This document shows positions 48,829 through 58,161 of a stretch of DNA of 64,000 nt, in pieces. Origin of the DNA: Crossiella sp. SN42 (lineage in GTDB: Bacteria > Actinomycetota > Actinomycetes > Mycobacteriales > Pseudonocardiaceae); the NCBI RefSeq assembly GCF_023897065.1, contig NZ_JAMHIV010000004.1, forward strand, positions 1 through 64,000. Direction: 5' to 3'. The stretch's first letter is position 1. Each line of letters begins with the position of its first letter. A program made the translations under genes and the position numbers. The notes beneath the pieces are model-generated. The model was not told where the DNA came from. It saw nothing but the letters and a program-made list of their open reading frames with translations, and made no database searches.

Positions 48829-49952
48829 TCGCGTTCCACCTCCATCCGCTCGGCCAGCGCCAGCGCCTCCTCGATCAGGGTCTCCGCGATCCGGTGCTCC
48901 GGCACCGTCTTGATCACCTTGCCCTTGACGAAGATCTGGCCCTTGCCGTTGCCGGAGGCCACCCCTAGGTCGGCCTCCCTCGCCTCGCCGGGTCCGTTCA
49001 CCACACAGCCCATCACCGCGACCCGCAGCGGCACCGACATGCCCTCCAGGGCCGCGGTCACCTCCTCGGCGAGCCGGTACACATCCACCTGCGCCCGCCC
49101 GCAGGACGGGCAGGAGACGATCTCCAGTCCGCGTTCGCGCAGGCCCAGGGACTCCAAGATCCCGATGCCCACCTTGACCTCCTCCACCGGCGGCGCGGAC
49201 AGCGAGACCCGGATGGTGTCGCCGATGCCCTCGCCGAGCAGCGCGCCGAAGGCCGCGGCGGACTTGATGGTGCCCTGGAAGGCCGGTCCGGCCTCGGTGA
49301 CGCCCAGGTGCAGCGGGTAGTCGCACTGGGCGGCGAGCTGGCGGTAGGCGTTGACCATGACCACCGGGTCGTGGTGCTTGACCGAGAGCTTCAGGTCGGT
49401 GAACCCGTGCTCCTCGAACAGCGAGCACTCCCACAGCGCCGAGGCGACCAGCGCCTCCGGGGTGGCCTTGCCGTACTTGCGCAGCAACCGCTCGTCCAGT
49501 GAACCGGCGTTGACCCCGATCCGGATCGGCACGCCCGCCGCGCCCGCGGCCCTGGCGATCTCGCCGACCCGGTTGTCGAACTGGCGGATGTTGCCGGGGT
49601 TGACCCGCACCGCGGCGCAGCCGGCGTCGATCGCGGCGAAGACGTACCTCGGCTGGAAGTGGATGTCGGCGATCACCGGCAGCGGGGACTTGCGCGCGAT
49701 GGCGGGCAGCGCGTCCGCGTCGTCCTGGCTGGGCACCGCGACCCGGACCAGTTGGCAACCGGCCGCGGTCAGCTCGGCGATCTGCTGCAGGGTGGCGTTG
49801 ACGTCCGCGGTCGGGGTGGTGGTCATGGACTGCACGCTGATCGGCGCGTCGCCGCCGACCTGGACCGCGCCCACGCGCAGCGCGCGGGTCTGCCTGCGCC
49901 GGGCGAGCGGGACCGGCGAGCGGACCGGCATTCCGAGGGGCACAGCGGACAC
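48825..49952 (-). CDS. ispG: 4-hydroxy-3-methylbut-2-enyl diphosphate synthase (MEP pathway)
   Basis: 375 residues. A TIM-barrel N-domain ([56 protein letters not shown]) is joined to a C-terminal [4Fe-4S] domain with the ligands in VSCPSCGR and [17 protein letters not shown]. It reduces MEcPP to HMBPP. The housekeeping copy usually neighbours dxr/rseP; here the gene is coupled to a terpene synthase, so it is probably a dedicated second copy that lifts precursor supply. GTG 49952 is the start. Confidence 0.93.
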   Translation of the reverse strand: MSAVPLGMPVRSPVPLARRRQTRALRVGAVQVGGDAPISVQSMTTTPTADVNATLQQIAELTAAGCQLVRVAVPSQDDADALPAIARKSPLPVIADIHFQPRYVFAAIDAGCAAVRVNPGNIRQFDNRVGEIARAAGAAGVPIRIGVNAGSLDERLLRKYGKATPEALVASALWECSLFEEHGFTDLKLSVKHHDPVVMVNAYRQLAAQCDYPLHLGVTEAGPAFQGTIKSAAAFGALLGEGIGDTIRVSLSAPPVEEVKVGIGILESLGLRERGLEIVSCPSCGRAQVDVYRLAEEVTAALEGMSVPLRVAVMGCVVNGPGEAREADLGVASGNGKGQIFVKGKVIKTVPEHRIAETLIEEALALAERMEVERE

Positions 49953-50395
49953 GAATTCCTCCTTGGCCGCCGATGCGCGGAATGCGCGACGACGGGACTA
50001 CTTGCGGGGAAGAGGGATCGATCGAATGACGCCTGTGGCCGGACGGCAGGGAGCCTAAGTCACGAACTCGGCAGGTCAGCGAGTCCTCCGGCGCGTTCAC
50101 ACGAATTCGTGATGACTCACTCGTTCGCCGCGGACTGGGCCGTTCGGGGCGCGTTCCGGTGCCGTACATCGCGCGAATGGCCGCAGTACACCACGGGTTC
50201 CGCGGCGTGCGGGGCCGCTGGCGACGACCGCCCACCCGGCTGGCTGTCAGGCTGCCGTTGGAATTGCGGACTACTGGTCACCCTGAGCGAAAAGACCAGG
50301 GAAGAATCAGGGTCCGAAGCGACTTTCGTCTGCTCTTTGTGCGGCTTTTTGTCAATGCGCCACCGCACACGTGATGAAGCTGAAACATAAAGCGC
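49953..50395. other. 443-bp intergenic region between ispG and the large subtilase
   Basis: No convincing gene. It should hold the divergent promoters. A perfect palindrome CACGAATTCGTG lies at 50100-50111, with related elements CACGAACTC at 50061-50069 and CACGAATTC at 49950-49958, the last touching the ispG start codon. A 92-codon frame from ATG 50112 to 50390 is open but low in GC3 preference and unlike known proteins. Confidence 0.5.
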
Positions 50396-53300
50396 ATGCG
50401 ACATCCCGGGAAGAGAACACTGCCGGTCGCCGCGCTGGCGACCGCACTGCTGGCACTGGGCGTGCCCGCCCTCGCCGACCCCGCCCCGCCCGGCCCGCCG
50501 CCGGGCGGAGCCGCCACCGGCGGCCTGCGGACCATCACGCTGATCACCGGCGACCAGGTGCACGTGGACGACCGCGGCCGTCCGGTGCACGTCGAGGCCG
50601 GGCCGGAGCGCACCGGCACCGCCTTCCGCAGCTGGACCGAGCAGGGCCAGTGGCAGGTGCGCCCCAGCGACGCCGAGGCGCCGGTGCGCGCGGGCCGGGT
50701 GGACCCGCGGCTGTTCAACATCAGCCTGCTGCTGGAGTCCGGCTACGAGGACGCCAAACGAGCGGACGTGCCGCTGCTGCTGGCCGGGGACAACGCCCGT
50801 TCCGCGCCCAGCGCCCTGGAGGGCACCACCCGGACCAGGGAGCTGCCCGCGCTGGGCCTGACCGCGGTGTCCGCGCCCAAGAACACCGCGGTCCGCACCT
50901 GGAACACGGTCAAGGAACAGGCGCGCGCCCGGTCCACCGGCAAGGTGTGGCTGAACGCGACGCTGAAGTACACCCTGCACGAGAGCGTGCCGCTGATCGG
51001 CGCGCCCGCCGCCTGGCGGGCCGGGCACACCGCCAAGGACGTGCCGGTGGCGGTGCTGGACAGCGGCATCGACGTGGACCACCCGGACTTCGCCGGGGTG
51101 CTCAAGCAGGCCAAGGACTTCTCCGGCTCCCCGCACGGCATCAAGGACACCATCGGGCACGGCACGCACGTCTCCTCCATCGTCGCCGGCAGCGGCGCGG
51201 CCGGGGGCGGCAAGCAGGTCGGCGTGGCCAAGGACGCGAAGCTGCTCTTCGGCAAGGTCGGCGACTTCGGACCCACCGAGGACGCCGCGCTGGCCGGGAT
51301 GACCTGGGCCGCGGCCGAGCACAAGGCCAAGGCGGTGAACATGAGCTTCGGGCTCCGGCAGACCCAGCCGGACCCGGTGAGCGAGGCCATCACCCGCCTC
51401 TCCGCCGAGCACGGCACGCTGTTCGTGATCGCCGCGGGCAACAGCGGCGAGCAGGAGCCGGTCGGCCACCCGGCGACCGCGGACGCCGCGCTCGCGGTGG
51501 CCAGCTCCACCAAGGACGGCAGGCTCAGCGACTTCTCCTCGCGCGGCCCGCGGGCCGGGGACTACGGGCTCAAGCCGGAGATCGCCGCGCCGGGCGGCGA
51601 GATCCTGGCCGCCAAGGCCGGCTCCGGGGGCGGCGAGCGGTACCAGGCGATGTCGGGCACCTCGATGGCCGCCCCGCACGTGACCGGCGCGGCCGCGGTG
51701 CTGGCCGGGGCGCACCCGGACTGGAGCGCGGCCCGGCTGAAGGCGGCGCTGATGAGCACCGCCAAGCCGCTGGCCGGCGTGTCCGTGCACGGCCAGGGCG
51801 CCGGCGTGGTCGACCTGGACCGCGCCACCAGGCAGCAGGTGACCGCGGAGACCGGCGGCCTGTCCCTGGGCTACTTCACGTGGCCGCACCAGGGCCAGCA
51901 GCCCGCGAGCAAGGACGTGGTGTACCGCAACGACGGCGACACCCCGGTCACCCTGGACCTCGCACTGTCCATTGTGGACAAGCAGGGCGGCGCGCCGGAT
52001 CCCGGCCAGTTCGGGCTGAGCACGCAGCGGATCACCGTGCCCGCCAAGGGAACCGAGAAGGTCAGCCTCACCGCGGACCCCGGCAAGCGGGTCGGCCTCT
52101 ACGGCGGCTGGCTCACCGCGACCGCCGGGGACGTGGTGGTGCGCACCGCGGTCAGCTCCTACGTGGAGGAGGAGCGCTACGACCTGACGGTGAAGGTCAC
52201 CGGCCGCGACGGCAAGCCGGTCACCGACCAGCACGAGGCCACGCTCACCGTGACCGACCTGCGCGACGGCAGCAGTCAGCAGCTCTCGCCCGGTGCGGAC
52301 GGGGTGGCCACCCTGCGCGCCGCCAAGGGTGACTACCAGCTCAGCAGCACCATCAAGGAGTACGACCAGCGCGGGGTCGAGCAGGCCGACCCGGTCTCGC
52401 TCACCCAGCAGGTCGCGCCAAAACTGCGGCTGGACAAGGACATCACGCTCAACGTCGACGCGCGCACCGCGAAGCGGGTGGAGGTGGAGCTGGACGATCC
52501 GAGCCTGCGGGTCACCGGGATCGAGCTGAGCGCGGTCTCCGGCGGCAAGTCCTCAGCGCTGTTCCCGCCGTTCACCGACACCGACGCGCCGGTCTACCTC
52601 GGCTCGCTCGGCGGCTCGGCCCCGGACTTCCGGCACCTGACCCACGTGACCGCCGCGCGCCCGGAGATCAGCGCGGAGCTCGTTGCCCCGCAACGGCTTC
52701 CGCTCGGTGTGTGGCGCAACCGGTCCTCGCCGCAGCTGCTCGGCGAGCACACCCTGCCGGTGGTGGACGTCAAGGCGGGCGACCCGGCGGACCTGGCGGG
52801 CAAGGACGTCAAGGACAAGCTGGCCCTGCTGACCCCGCCGGTCCGGGAGGACGCCGTCGACCGGATCACCGCGGTGGCCAAGGCGGGCGCGAAGGCGGTG
52901 CTGCTGGTCGAGCCCAGCCGGGTGCGACCGCAGACGAAGCTGCCGCTGCCGGTGCTGGGCAGCACCGAACACCGCCTCACCACCCTGCGCGAGCTGCTGG
53001 CCAAGGGCCCGGTCTCGATGCGGCTCAACGGGATCGCCACCAGCCCGGTCAGCTACGACCTGGCCTTCACCAGCTCCGGCACGATGGCCGAGGGCGGCAA
53101 GCTGCGCGCGCACCGGCACCAGCTGAGCCGGATCGAGGCCACCTACCGCGAGGACGGGATCACCAGCACCTTCCGGCCCACCTGGCGTCCGGGCCTGGAC
53201 GGGCCGGTCGCCGCGGAGATCCCGGACAGCTACCCCTTCCGCGAGGGCGCGCCGCCGGTGCCGGCCGGGGCCACCCGCACCGAGTACGTGACGCCGGGCT

Positions 53301-54052
53301 GGTGGCGCAAGCACAGCGAGCTGGGCAACGGTTTCGACCGCGCCTCCGGTGGTGACAGCAGTCAGTTCGACCTGGCGGCCACCCGGTTCACCCGGCACGG
53401 CGCCCAGCGCGTGGACTACAACGCCGGTCCGTTCGCAGCCAGGCCCGGTGGCGGCCACGGTGGCGCGGCCCGTCGAGGTGACGAGCTGATGGCCAACGTG
53501 AACCTGTTCGTGCCGCAGGGAAACCCGGCGCAGTACGGACGGCAGGCCTACCGGTCGGTCACCGGCGAGACCACGTTGTCCAGTGGGGGCACCGTGATCG
53601 GCCGCACCGAGCAGCCCGGCAACGGGCACTGGCGGGTTCCGGCCGGTCCGGCCACCTTCGAGCTGAGCGCCAAGGCGACCTACGGGGACCGGCAGGCCGA
53701 GGCGGGCTGGACCTTCCGCTCCGACACCGCGGCCGAACTCCGCCACCTGCGCCTGCTGTACGTGACGCCGAACCTCGGCCTGGACCGGGACAACACCGCC
53801 AAGGCCGGGAAACCGTTGCCGGTCACGGTGTCCGCGCACCACGGTGAGGGCGAGACCAAGGCGACCCTGGAGGTCAGCCTGGACGGCACGAGCTGGCAGC
53901 CGGTGCCGCTGCGCAAGGCGGGCGGGGGCTGGAGCGGCCTGCTGCCCGCGCTGGGCAAGGCGGGTGACAAGGTGTCGCTGCGGCTGACCGCCGAGGACGC
54001 CGGCGGAGCCAAGGCGCACCAGACGCTGCGGCGGGCCTACACCCTGCGCTGA
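50396..54052 (+). CDS. Large secreted S8 subtilisin-like peptidase (1218 aa)
   Basis: Signal peptide of about 27 residues (RTLPVAALATALLALGVPALA). A propeptide-like region (about 40-200) is followed by the catalytic domain: Asp222 in VAVLDSGIDVDHPDF, His255 in GHGTHVSS, Asn in IAAGNSG and Ser423 in SGTSMAAPHVTG. Some 700 further residues form beta-rich modules, including Fn3/Ig-like parts (LTVKVTGRDGKPVTDQHEATLTVTDL) and a C-terminal beta domain (ATLEVSLDGTSWQPVPL). It resembles the 1100-1250-residue actinomycete subtilases with Pro-rich N-termini. It is a single gene, closed by a strong bidirectional hairpin at 54061-54094. Substrate unknown. Confidence 0.93.
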   Translation: MRHPGKRTLPVAALATALLALGVPALADPAPPGPPPGGAATGGLRTITLITGDQVHVDDRGRPVHVEAGPERTGTAFRSWTEQGQWQVRPSDAEAPVRAGRVDPRLFNISLLLESGYEDAKRADVPLLLAGDNARSAPSALEGTTRTRELPALGLTAVSAPKNTAVRTWNTVKEQARARSTGKVWLNATLKYTLHESVPLIGAPAAWRAGHTAKDVPVAVLDSGIDVDHPDFAGVLKQAKDFSGSPHGIKDTIGHGTHVSSIVAGSGAAGGGKQVGVAKDAKLLFGKVGDFGPTEDAALAGMTWAAAEHKAKAVNMSFGLRQTQPDPVSEAITRLSAEHGTLFVIAAGNSGEQEPVGHPATADAALAVASSTKDGRLSDFSSRGPRAGDYGLKPEIAAPGGEILAAKAGSGGGERYQAMSGTSMAAPHVTGAAAVLAGAHPDWSAARLKAALMSTAKPLAGVSVHGQGAGVVDLDRATRQQVTAETGGLSLGYFTWPHQGQQPASKDVVYRNDGDTPVTLDLALSIVDKQGGAPDPGQFGLSTQRITVPAKGTEKVSLTADPGKRVGLYGGWLTATAGDVVVRTAVSSYVEEERYDLTVKVTGRDGKPVTDQHEATLTVTDLRDGSSQQLSPGADGVATLRAAKGDYQLSSTIKEYDQRGVEQADPVSLTQQVAPKLRLDKDITLNVDARTAKRVEVELDDPSLRVTGIELSAVSGGKSSALFPPFTDTDAPVYLGSLGGSAPDFRHLTHVTAARPEISAELVAPQRLPLGVWRNRSSPQLLGEHTLPVVDVKAGDPADLAGKDVKDKLALLTPPVREDAVDRITAVAKAGAKAVLLVEPSRVRPQTKLPLPVLGSTEHRLTTLRELLAKGPVSMRLNGIATSPVSYDLAFTSSGTMAEGGKLRAHRHQLSRIEATYREDGITSTFRPTWRPGLDGPVAAEIPDSYPFREGAPPVPAGATRTEYVTPGWWRKHSELGNGFDRASGGDSSQFDLAATRFTRHGAQRVDYNAGPFAARPGGGHGGAARRGDELMANVNLFVPQGNPAQYGRQAYRSVTGETTLSSGGTVIGRTEQPGNGHWRVPAGPATFELSAKATYGDRQAEAGWTFRSDTAAELRHLRLLYVTPNLGLDRDNTAKAGKPLPVTVSAHHGEGETKATLEVSLDGTSWQPVPLRKAGGGWSGLLPALGKAGDKVSLRLTAEDAGGAKAHQTLRRAYTLR

Positions 54053-54060
54053 GCCGGAAA

Positions 54061-54094
54061 GCCGTGCGGGCCGGGCGTTTCCGGCCCGCACGGC
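54061..54094. terminator. Bidirectional hairpin terminator
   Basis: GCCGTGCGGGCCGG (54061-54074) and CCGGCCCGCACGGC (54081-54094) pair perfectly over 14 bp around a GCGTTT loop. It sits between the convergent subtilase (stop 54052) and catalase (stop 54102) genes and can serve both. Confidence 0.88.
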
Positions 54095-54101
54095 GGTCCG
54101 G

Positions 54102-55760
54102 TCAGTCGCCCGGCTGGTACCGCTGGTCAGGCACGCAGTGCGTCATGGTGAGCCCATCCACCGGCCGCGGCCCGTTCTTGCCCAGCCGCGTCAGCCGGTC
54201 CCGGTCGTCCGCGGACAGGTCCTGGCTGGCCAGCGGCGGCAGATCCGCGACATCCGCGGGCGCGATGCCCAGCCCGTCCCCGACCCGCAGCCCGAGCTCG
54301 TCCTCCACCAGCAGGAAGTGCCACACCATCCGCTCCTGGATGGCTCGCTCGCACTGTCCCAGCTGGTCGATCAGGTTGTGCACCAGGTCGTCCTGCTCCC
54401 ACTGCTCCATCAGCCGGAACCGCTGCCCCGCCTGGAGGTAGTCGTTGGTGCGCGGGATCCGCCTGCGGGTCACCCGGCCGGTGATCTCCGGTCCCTGCTC
54501 GTCGTGGGCCGGGTACTCCGCCTCGCGCAGGCCGCCGGTGATCGAGGGTTCGTAGTTCACGTGCGGGTTCTCCCCCGCCGCGTCCACCCGGTAGGTCATC
54601 GCGCCGTCCCGCTGGTTGGTGCGCACCTGCGCGTTGCGGGCCTGGTTGACCGGCAGCTGCAGGTAGTTCGGGCCGACCCGGTAGCGCTGGGTGTCGCTGT
54701 AGGAGAACGTGCGGCCCACCAGCATCTTGTCGTCGGAGAAGTCCAGGCCGTCCACCAGCACCCCGGTGCCGAAGGAGATCTGCTCGTTCTCGGCGAAGTT
54801 GTCCGACACCGGACGGTCCAGCACCATCCGGCCCACCGGCAGCGCCGGGAACTCCTGCTCCGGCCACACCTTGGTGTCGTCAAGGGGGTCGAAGTCCAGC
54901 TCCGGGTGCTCCTCGTCGGTCATCAGCTGCACCAGCAGCTCCCACTCCGGGTAGTCACCGGCCTCGATGGCGTCCCGCAGGTCCTTGGTGGCGTGGCCCA
55001 GCTCGTTGGCCTGCACCGCCGCCGCGTCCGCCGCGGTCATGCTCTTGACCCCGCACTTGGGCATCCAGTGGTACTTCACCAGGTGCGTGCGCCCGTCGGC
55101 GTCGACCCACTTGTAGGTGTTCACGCCGAAGCCCTGCATGTGCCGGTAGTCCGCCGGGATTCCCCTGGGGCTGAACAGGTTCACCAGCATGTGCATGGAC
55201 TCCGGGGTCTGCGACATGAAGTCGAAGATCCGGTTCGGCTCCTGGCGGAAGGTCACCGGGTCGGGTTTGAGCGCGTGGATGACGTCCGGGAACTTGATCG
55301 CGTCCCTGATGAAGAACACCGCCAGGTTGTTGCCGACCAGGTCCCAGTTGCCGTCCTCGGTGTAGAACTTCACCGCGAACCCGCGCGGGTCCCGCGCGGC
55401 CTCCGAGGAGTCCCGGCCGCCGATCACGGTGGAGAAGCGCACCGCGACCTCGGTGCGCTTGCCCGGCTCGGCGAACAGCTTCGCCCTGGTGTACCGGGAG
55501 ATCGGCTCCTCACCCCACTTGCCGTAGGCCTCGAAGTAGCCGAAGGCGGTGGTGCCGCGGGCGTGCACCACCCGCTCCGGGATCCGCTCCCGGTCGAAAT
55601 GGCTGATCTTCTCCAGGAACTGGTAGTTCTCCAGCGTGGCCGGTCCGCGCGCGCCGACCGTGCGCTGGTTCTGGTTGTCGTACACCGGATGGCCCTGCCG
55701 GTTGGTCAGCACCGGGCGCTCATCGCCCGGCCCGGACCCCTTGCTCGCCACGTCGGTCAT
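54102..55760 (-). CDS. katA: Heme catalase (monofunctional, clade 3-like small subunit)
   Basis: 552 residues. The distal His motif is [20 protein letters not shown], with [62 protein letters not shown] and the proximal heme-ligand Tyr in [23 protein letters not shown]. It breaks hydrogen peroxide into water and oxygen. ATG 55760 is chosen (GAGGAGAGG with 9 nt spacing) over GTG 55769. It lies 65 bp downstream of a manganese catalase in the same direction, so both could be made from one transcript. Confidence 0.95.
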   Translation of the reverse strand: MTDVASKGSGPGDERPVLTNRQGHPVYDNQNQRTVGARGPATLENYQFLEKISHFDRERIPERVVHARGTTAFGYFEAYGKWGEEPISRYTRAKLFAEPGKRTEVAVRFSTVIGGRDSSEAARDPRGFAVKFYTEDGNWDLVGNNLAVFFIRDAIKFPDVIHALKPDPVTFRQEPNRIFDFMSQTPESMHMLVNLFSPRGIPADYRHMQGFGVNTYKWVDADGRTHLVKYHWMPKCGVKSMTAADAAAVQANELGHATKDLRDAIEAGDYPEWELLVQLMTDEEHPELDFDPLDDTKVWPEQEFPALPVGRMVLDRPVSDNFAENEQISFGTGVLVDGLDFSDDKMLVGRTFSYSDTQRYRVGPNYLQLPVNQARNAQVRTNQRDGAMTYRVDAAGENPHVNYEPSITGGLREAEYPAHDEQGPEITGRVTRRRIPRTNDYLQAGQRFRLMEQWEQDDLVHNLIDQLGQCERAIQERMVWHFLLVEDELGLRVGDGLGIAPADVADLPPLASQDLSADDRDRLTRLGKNGPRPVDGLTMTHCVPDQRYQPGD

Positions 55761-55825
55761 CGCGGTCACCCTCTCCTCTGGCACGATCCTGCCGCGCTCG
55801 GGGTACCCGGACCGGGCGCATCCAC

Positions 55826-56689
55826 TCAGGTCAGCTTGTCGATCGCCCGATCGATGAGCTTCAGGTTGGCCGGTGAGGTGGCGTAGAGCAGCGGGTTCGG
55901 CTTCGGCGCCGAGGCGGGACCGCCCAGGGGCTCCGGGTGCTCCAGGTAGCCCATCTGGTGGGCGCCGTCCGGCGCGAGGCCGCTCGCCCACGGCCCCTCC
56001 GCGGACTCCTGGCCCTCGGAGAGGTTCCACAACGTGCCCGCGTGCTCGGTCTCCTCCTCGTCGAAGAGGTCGTTGGGCGCCACCGTGCCCTCCAGCCCCT
56101 CCTCCTTGAGCTGCTCGATCGCGGCCAGCCACATGTTCTGGTGCGCGGTGTCGCGGGCCAGGTTGAACTTCAGCATCGCGCGCACGCCCGGGTCGTCGCT
56201 CATGTGGTAGAGCCGGGCGGTCTGCAACCGGCCCTGGGCCTCGGCGGCCACGTTGGCCCGGAAGTCGGCGAGCAGGTTGCCGCTGGCCACGATGTAGCGG
56301 CCGTTCCACGGGTAGCCGTTGCTGTCGGCCAGCAGCGGGCCGCCACCGGCCACGATGGCCTGCTGCGGGTCCATGCCGCCGATCACCGCGGCCAGCACCG
56401 GGTCGTTCTCCACGGCCTTGGCGGTGACCTCCGACGGGGCGCCCTCCAGCAGCCGGGCGATCATGGTGGAGATCATCTCCACATGCCCGATCTCCTCGGT
56501 GGCGATGTCCAGGATCAGGTCCTTGTACTTGCCCTCCAGCCGGCAGTTCCAGCCCTGGAACAGGTACTGCATGGTCACCGTCATCTCGCCGTACGCGCCG
56601 CCCACCAGCTCCTGGAGCTTGCGGGCGTAGTGCGGGTCCGGGGCACTGGGCTTGGCCTCGAACTGCAGTCGCTTGCTGTGGTAGAACAT
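55826..56689 (-). CDS. Manganese (non-heme) catalase
   Basis: 287-residue ferritin-like dimanganese catalase. Metal ligands fall at the expected places: Glu35 ([16 protein letters not shown]), Glu66 and His69 ([12 protein letters not shown]), and the second-half motif [17 protein letters not shown]. It removes hydrogen peroxide without heme. ATG 56689 is preceded by TAGGGAGCGCG. A TAGCGT -10 and two CGTCACC direct repeats lie upstream, facing a divergent SARP-like regulator. It is the first gene of a two-catalase unit. Confidence 0.94.
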   Translation of the reverse strand: MFYHSKRLQFEAKPSAPDPHYARKLQELVGGAYGEMTVTMQYLFQGWNCRLEGKYKDLILDIATEEIGHVEMISTMIARLLEGAPSEVTAKAVENDPVLAAVIGGMDPQQAIVAGGGPLLADSNGYPWNGRYIVASGNLLADFRANVAAEAQGRLQTARLYHMSDDPGVRAMLKFNLARDTAHQNMWLAAIEQLKEEGLEGTVAPNDLFDEEETEHAGTLWNLSEGQESAEGPWASGLAPDGAHQMGYLEHPEPLGGPASAPKPNPLLYATSPANLKLIDRAIDKLT

Positions 56690-56720
56690 CGCGCTCCCTA
56701 CTCTGCTCGGGTCCTCCCCG

Positions 56721-56753
56721 ACGCTAGGCAGGGCCCGTCACCACGACGTCACC
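56721..56753 (-). promoter_or_regulatory. SARP-like direct repeats and -10 box of the catalase unit
   Basis: CGTCACC occurs at 56736-56742 and again at 56747-56753, an 11-bp period. On the minus strand these read GGTGACG twice, followed 9 nt later by TAGCGT (56726-56721), a TANNNT -10 box. SARP activators bind heptameric direct repeats with 11-bp period placed about 8 bp upstream of the -10, which is almost exactly this geometry, and it points at the manganese catalase gene. Confidence 0.6.
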
Positions 56754-56798
56754 GCAAGGGGGGCGTTTCCCTGGTGTGGCAACGGGAATCCCGCCGCC

Positions 56799-57458
56799 GT
56801 GCCAGCCTCTCTCCAGCTGCTCGGTCAGTTCGCGCTGCACGACGACCGGCCCCTGTCCACCACCCCCGTCTGCCGCAGGCTGCTCGCCTATCTGGCGCTG
56901 CGCGCGCACCCGGTCAGCAGAGCGGCCACCGCGGCCCAGCTGTGGCCGGACCTACCGGCGCAGCGGGCGCACGCCAGCCTGCGCACCACGCTGTGGCGGC
57001 TGGCCGGGCGAGAGCTGGTGTGCACGGGGCACAGCGAGCTGGCCCTGTCCGGGACCGTGCGGGTGGACGTGCGCGAGGCGCACCGGCTGGCCGGGGACCC
57101 GGAGGCGGACATGGCGCTGTTCGAGCGGGACCTGCTGCCGGACTGGCCGGAGGACTGGCTGCTGCTGGACCGCGAGTGGTTCCACGAGCTGCGGCTGCGC
57201 GCGCTGGAGGCGCTGAGCGAGGCGCACCTGCGCCAGGGCAGGCCGGTGCCCGCCTGGGCGGCGGCCACCGCGGTGGTGCGGGCCGAGCCGCTGCGGGAGA
57301 GCGGGCACCGGCTGCTGCTGCGGCTGCACCTGGCCGAGGGCAACGCGGCGGCGGCGCTGCGGCACTACGAGTGGTTCCGGCGGCAGCTGCGGGCCGAGCT
57401 GCGGGTCTCGCCCTCGCCCCGGCTGCACCGGCTGATCGCGCCGGTGTTGCGCGGTTGA
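56799..57458 (+). CDS. Minimal SARP-type regulator (winged helix plus BTAD)
   Basis: 219 residues. The OmpR-like DNA-binding domain (about 3-92) reads SLQLLGQFALHDDRPLSTTPVCRRLLAYLALRAHPVSRAATAAQLWPDLPAQRAHASLRTTLWRL. The bacterial transcriptional activator domain (about 100-215) has LLDREWFHELRLRALEALSEAHLRQG, VVRAEPLRESGHRLLLRLHLAEGNAAAALRHYEWFRRQLRAEL. It lacks the ATPase and TPR parts of larger SARPs. GTG 56799 is the start. It is divergent from the manganese catalase across SARP-type direct repeats, so it probably activates the catalase unit, an unusual target for a SARP. Confidence 0.85.
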   Translation: MPASLQLLGQFALHDDRPLSTTPVCRRLLAYLALRAHPVSRAATAAQLWPDLPAQRAHASLRTTLWRLAGRELVCTGHSELALSGTVRVDVREAHRLAGDPEADMALFERDLLPDWPEDWLLLDREWFHELRLRALEALSEAHLRQGRPVPAWAAATAVVRAEPLRESGHRLLLRLHLAEGNAAAALRHYEWFRRQLRAELRVSPSPRLHRLIAPVLRG

Positions 57459-57495
57459 GCCGCCCCTGACCGACGACGGCGGTCAGGGGCGGCTC
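57457..57495. terminator. Bidirectional hairpin terminator
   Basis: GCCGCCCCTGACCG (57459-57472) pairs perfectly with CGGTCAGGGGCGGC (57480-57493). Two more flanking pairs make a 16-bp stem around a 7-nt loop. It lies between the convergent SARP-type gene (stop 57458) and the secreted-protein gene (stop 57509). Confidence 0.88.
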
Positions 57496-57508
57496 GGTCA
57501 GCGGGCGG

Positions 57509-58117
57509 TCAGACCACGCGCTTGAGGTTGAGGCTGATGGTGTTGTCCGGGCCCGGGATCATGAAGTTGATCAGCAGCTCGGCCAGGTGGCAGTTGCTGA
57601 ACTCCGGGATGGTGTAGGCGCCGCTGAGCTTGCCGCCGGTGAGCGGGTTGAAGCCCGGCTCGCTGGTCAGGTCGATCTGCATCGGGGCCTTGCTCTGGCA
57701 CTTGTCCCCGACCGGGTAAGGGATGCCGCCCGCCTTCACATCGCGCAGCCGCAGCACCACCTGGGAGCTGGAGGTCACCACCCCGCGCACGATCTTGCCG
57801 GTGGTCTGCCCCTGCGGCAGGAACTCGATCGTCGCGGTGACCGGGATCAGGCCGAAGACCTTGAACTCCGAGTGCGCCGGCGGCAGCGTCAGGTCACCCG
57901 TGAGGTTTCCGGTGGCCGCGTTGAGGTCGACCGACAGCGCGCCCGGCCCCAGCGGCAGGGTCGAGCCGGTCTTCTTGACCACGCTCTGCCCCTCCACCGA
58001 ATAGTTGATTTTCACCGCCGGACCGGCGGGCTCGGCCGCCGCGCCACCGGCGAAGGTGACAACTCCGATCAGGGCCACCGCGAGCACCCGTAACGCCGAC
58101 TTACCCGATCTCCTCAT
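57509..58117 (-). CDS. Secreted beta-rich protein, unknown function
   Basis: 202 residues. A signal peptide (MRRSGKSALRVLAVALIGVVTFAGGAAA) is followed by an all-beta mature protein with repeated strand patterns (VKINYSVEGQSVVKK, ALSVDLNAATGNLTGDLTLPPAHSEF, VTATIEFLPQGQTTGK). It contains one Cys pair (DKCQSK, SNCHLAEL). ATG 58117 has GGAGGG 7 nt upstream; two earlier in-frame starts are less well placed. It sits 44 bp after the DUF6801 gene in the same direction and may be its partner. Domain not recognised. Confidence 0.75.
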   Translation of the reverse strand: MRRSGKSALRVLAVALIGVVTFAGGAAAEPAGPAVKINYSVEGQSVVKKTGSTLPLGPGALSVDLNAATGNLTGDLTLPPAHSEFKVFGLIPVTATIEFLPQGQTTGKIVRGVVTSSSQVVLRLRDVKAGGIPYPVGDKCQSKAPMQIDLTSEPGFNPLTGGKLSGAYTIPEFSNCHLAELLINFMIPGPDNTISLNLKRVV

Positions 58118-58161
58118 GGACATTCCCTCCACGGATCGAACTACGGAATTCGTTTTCGCGC

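Noticed and set aside
50112-50390. 92-codon ORF with a CxxC pair before the large subtilase
   Set aside because: No ribosome-binding site, atypical codon use for this genome and no recognisable domain. It more likely lies in promoter DNA.
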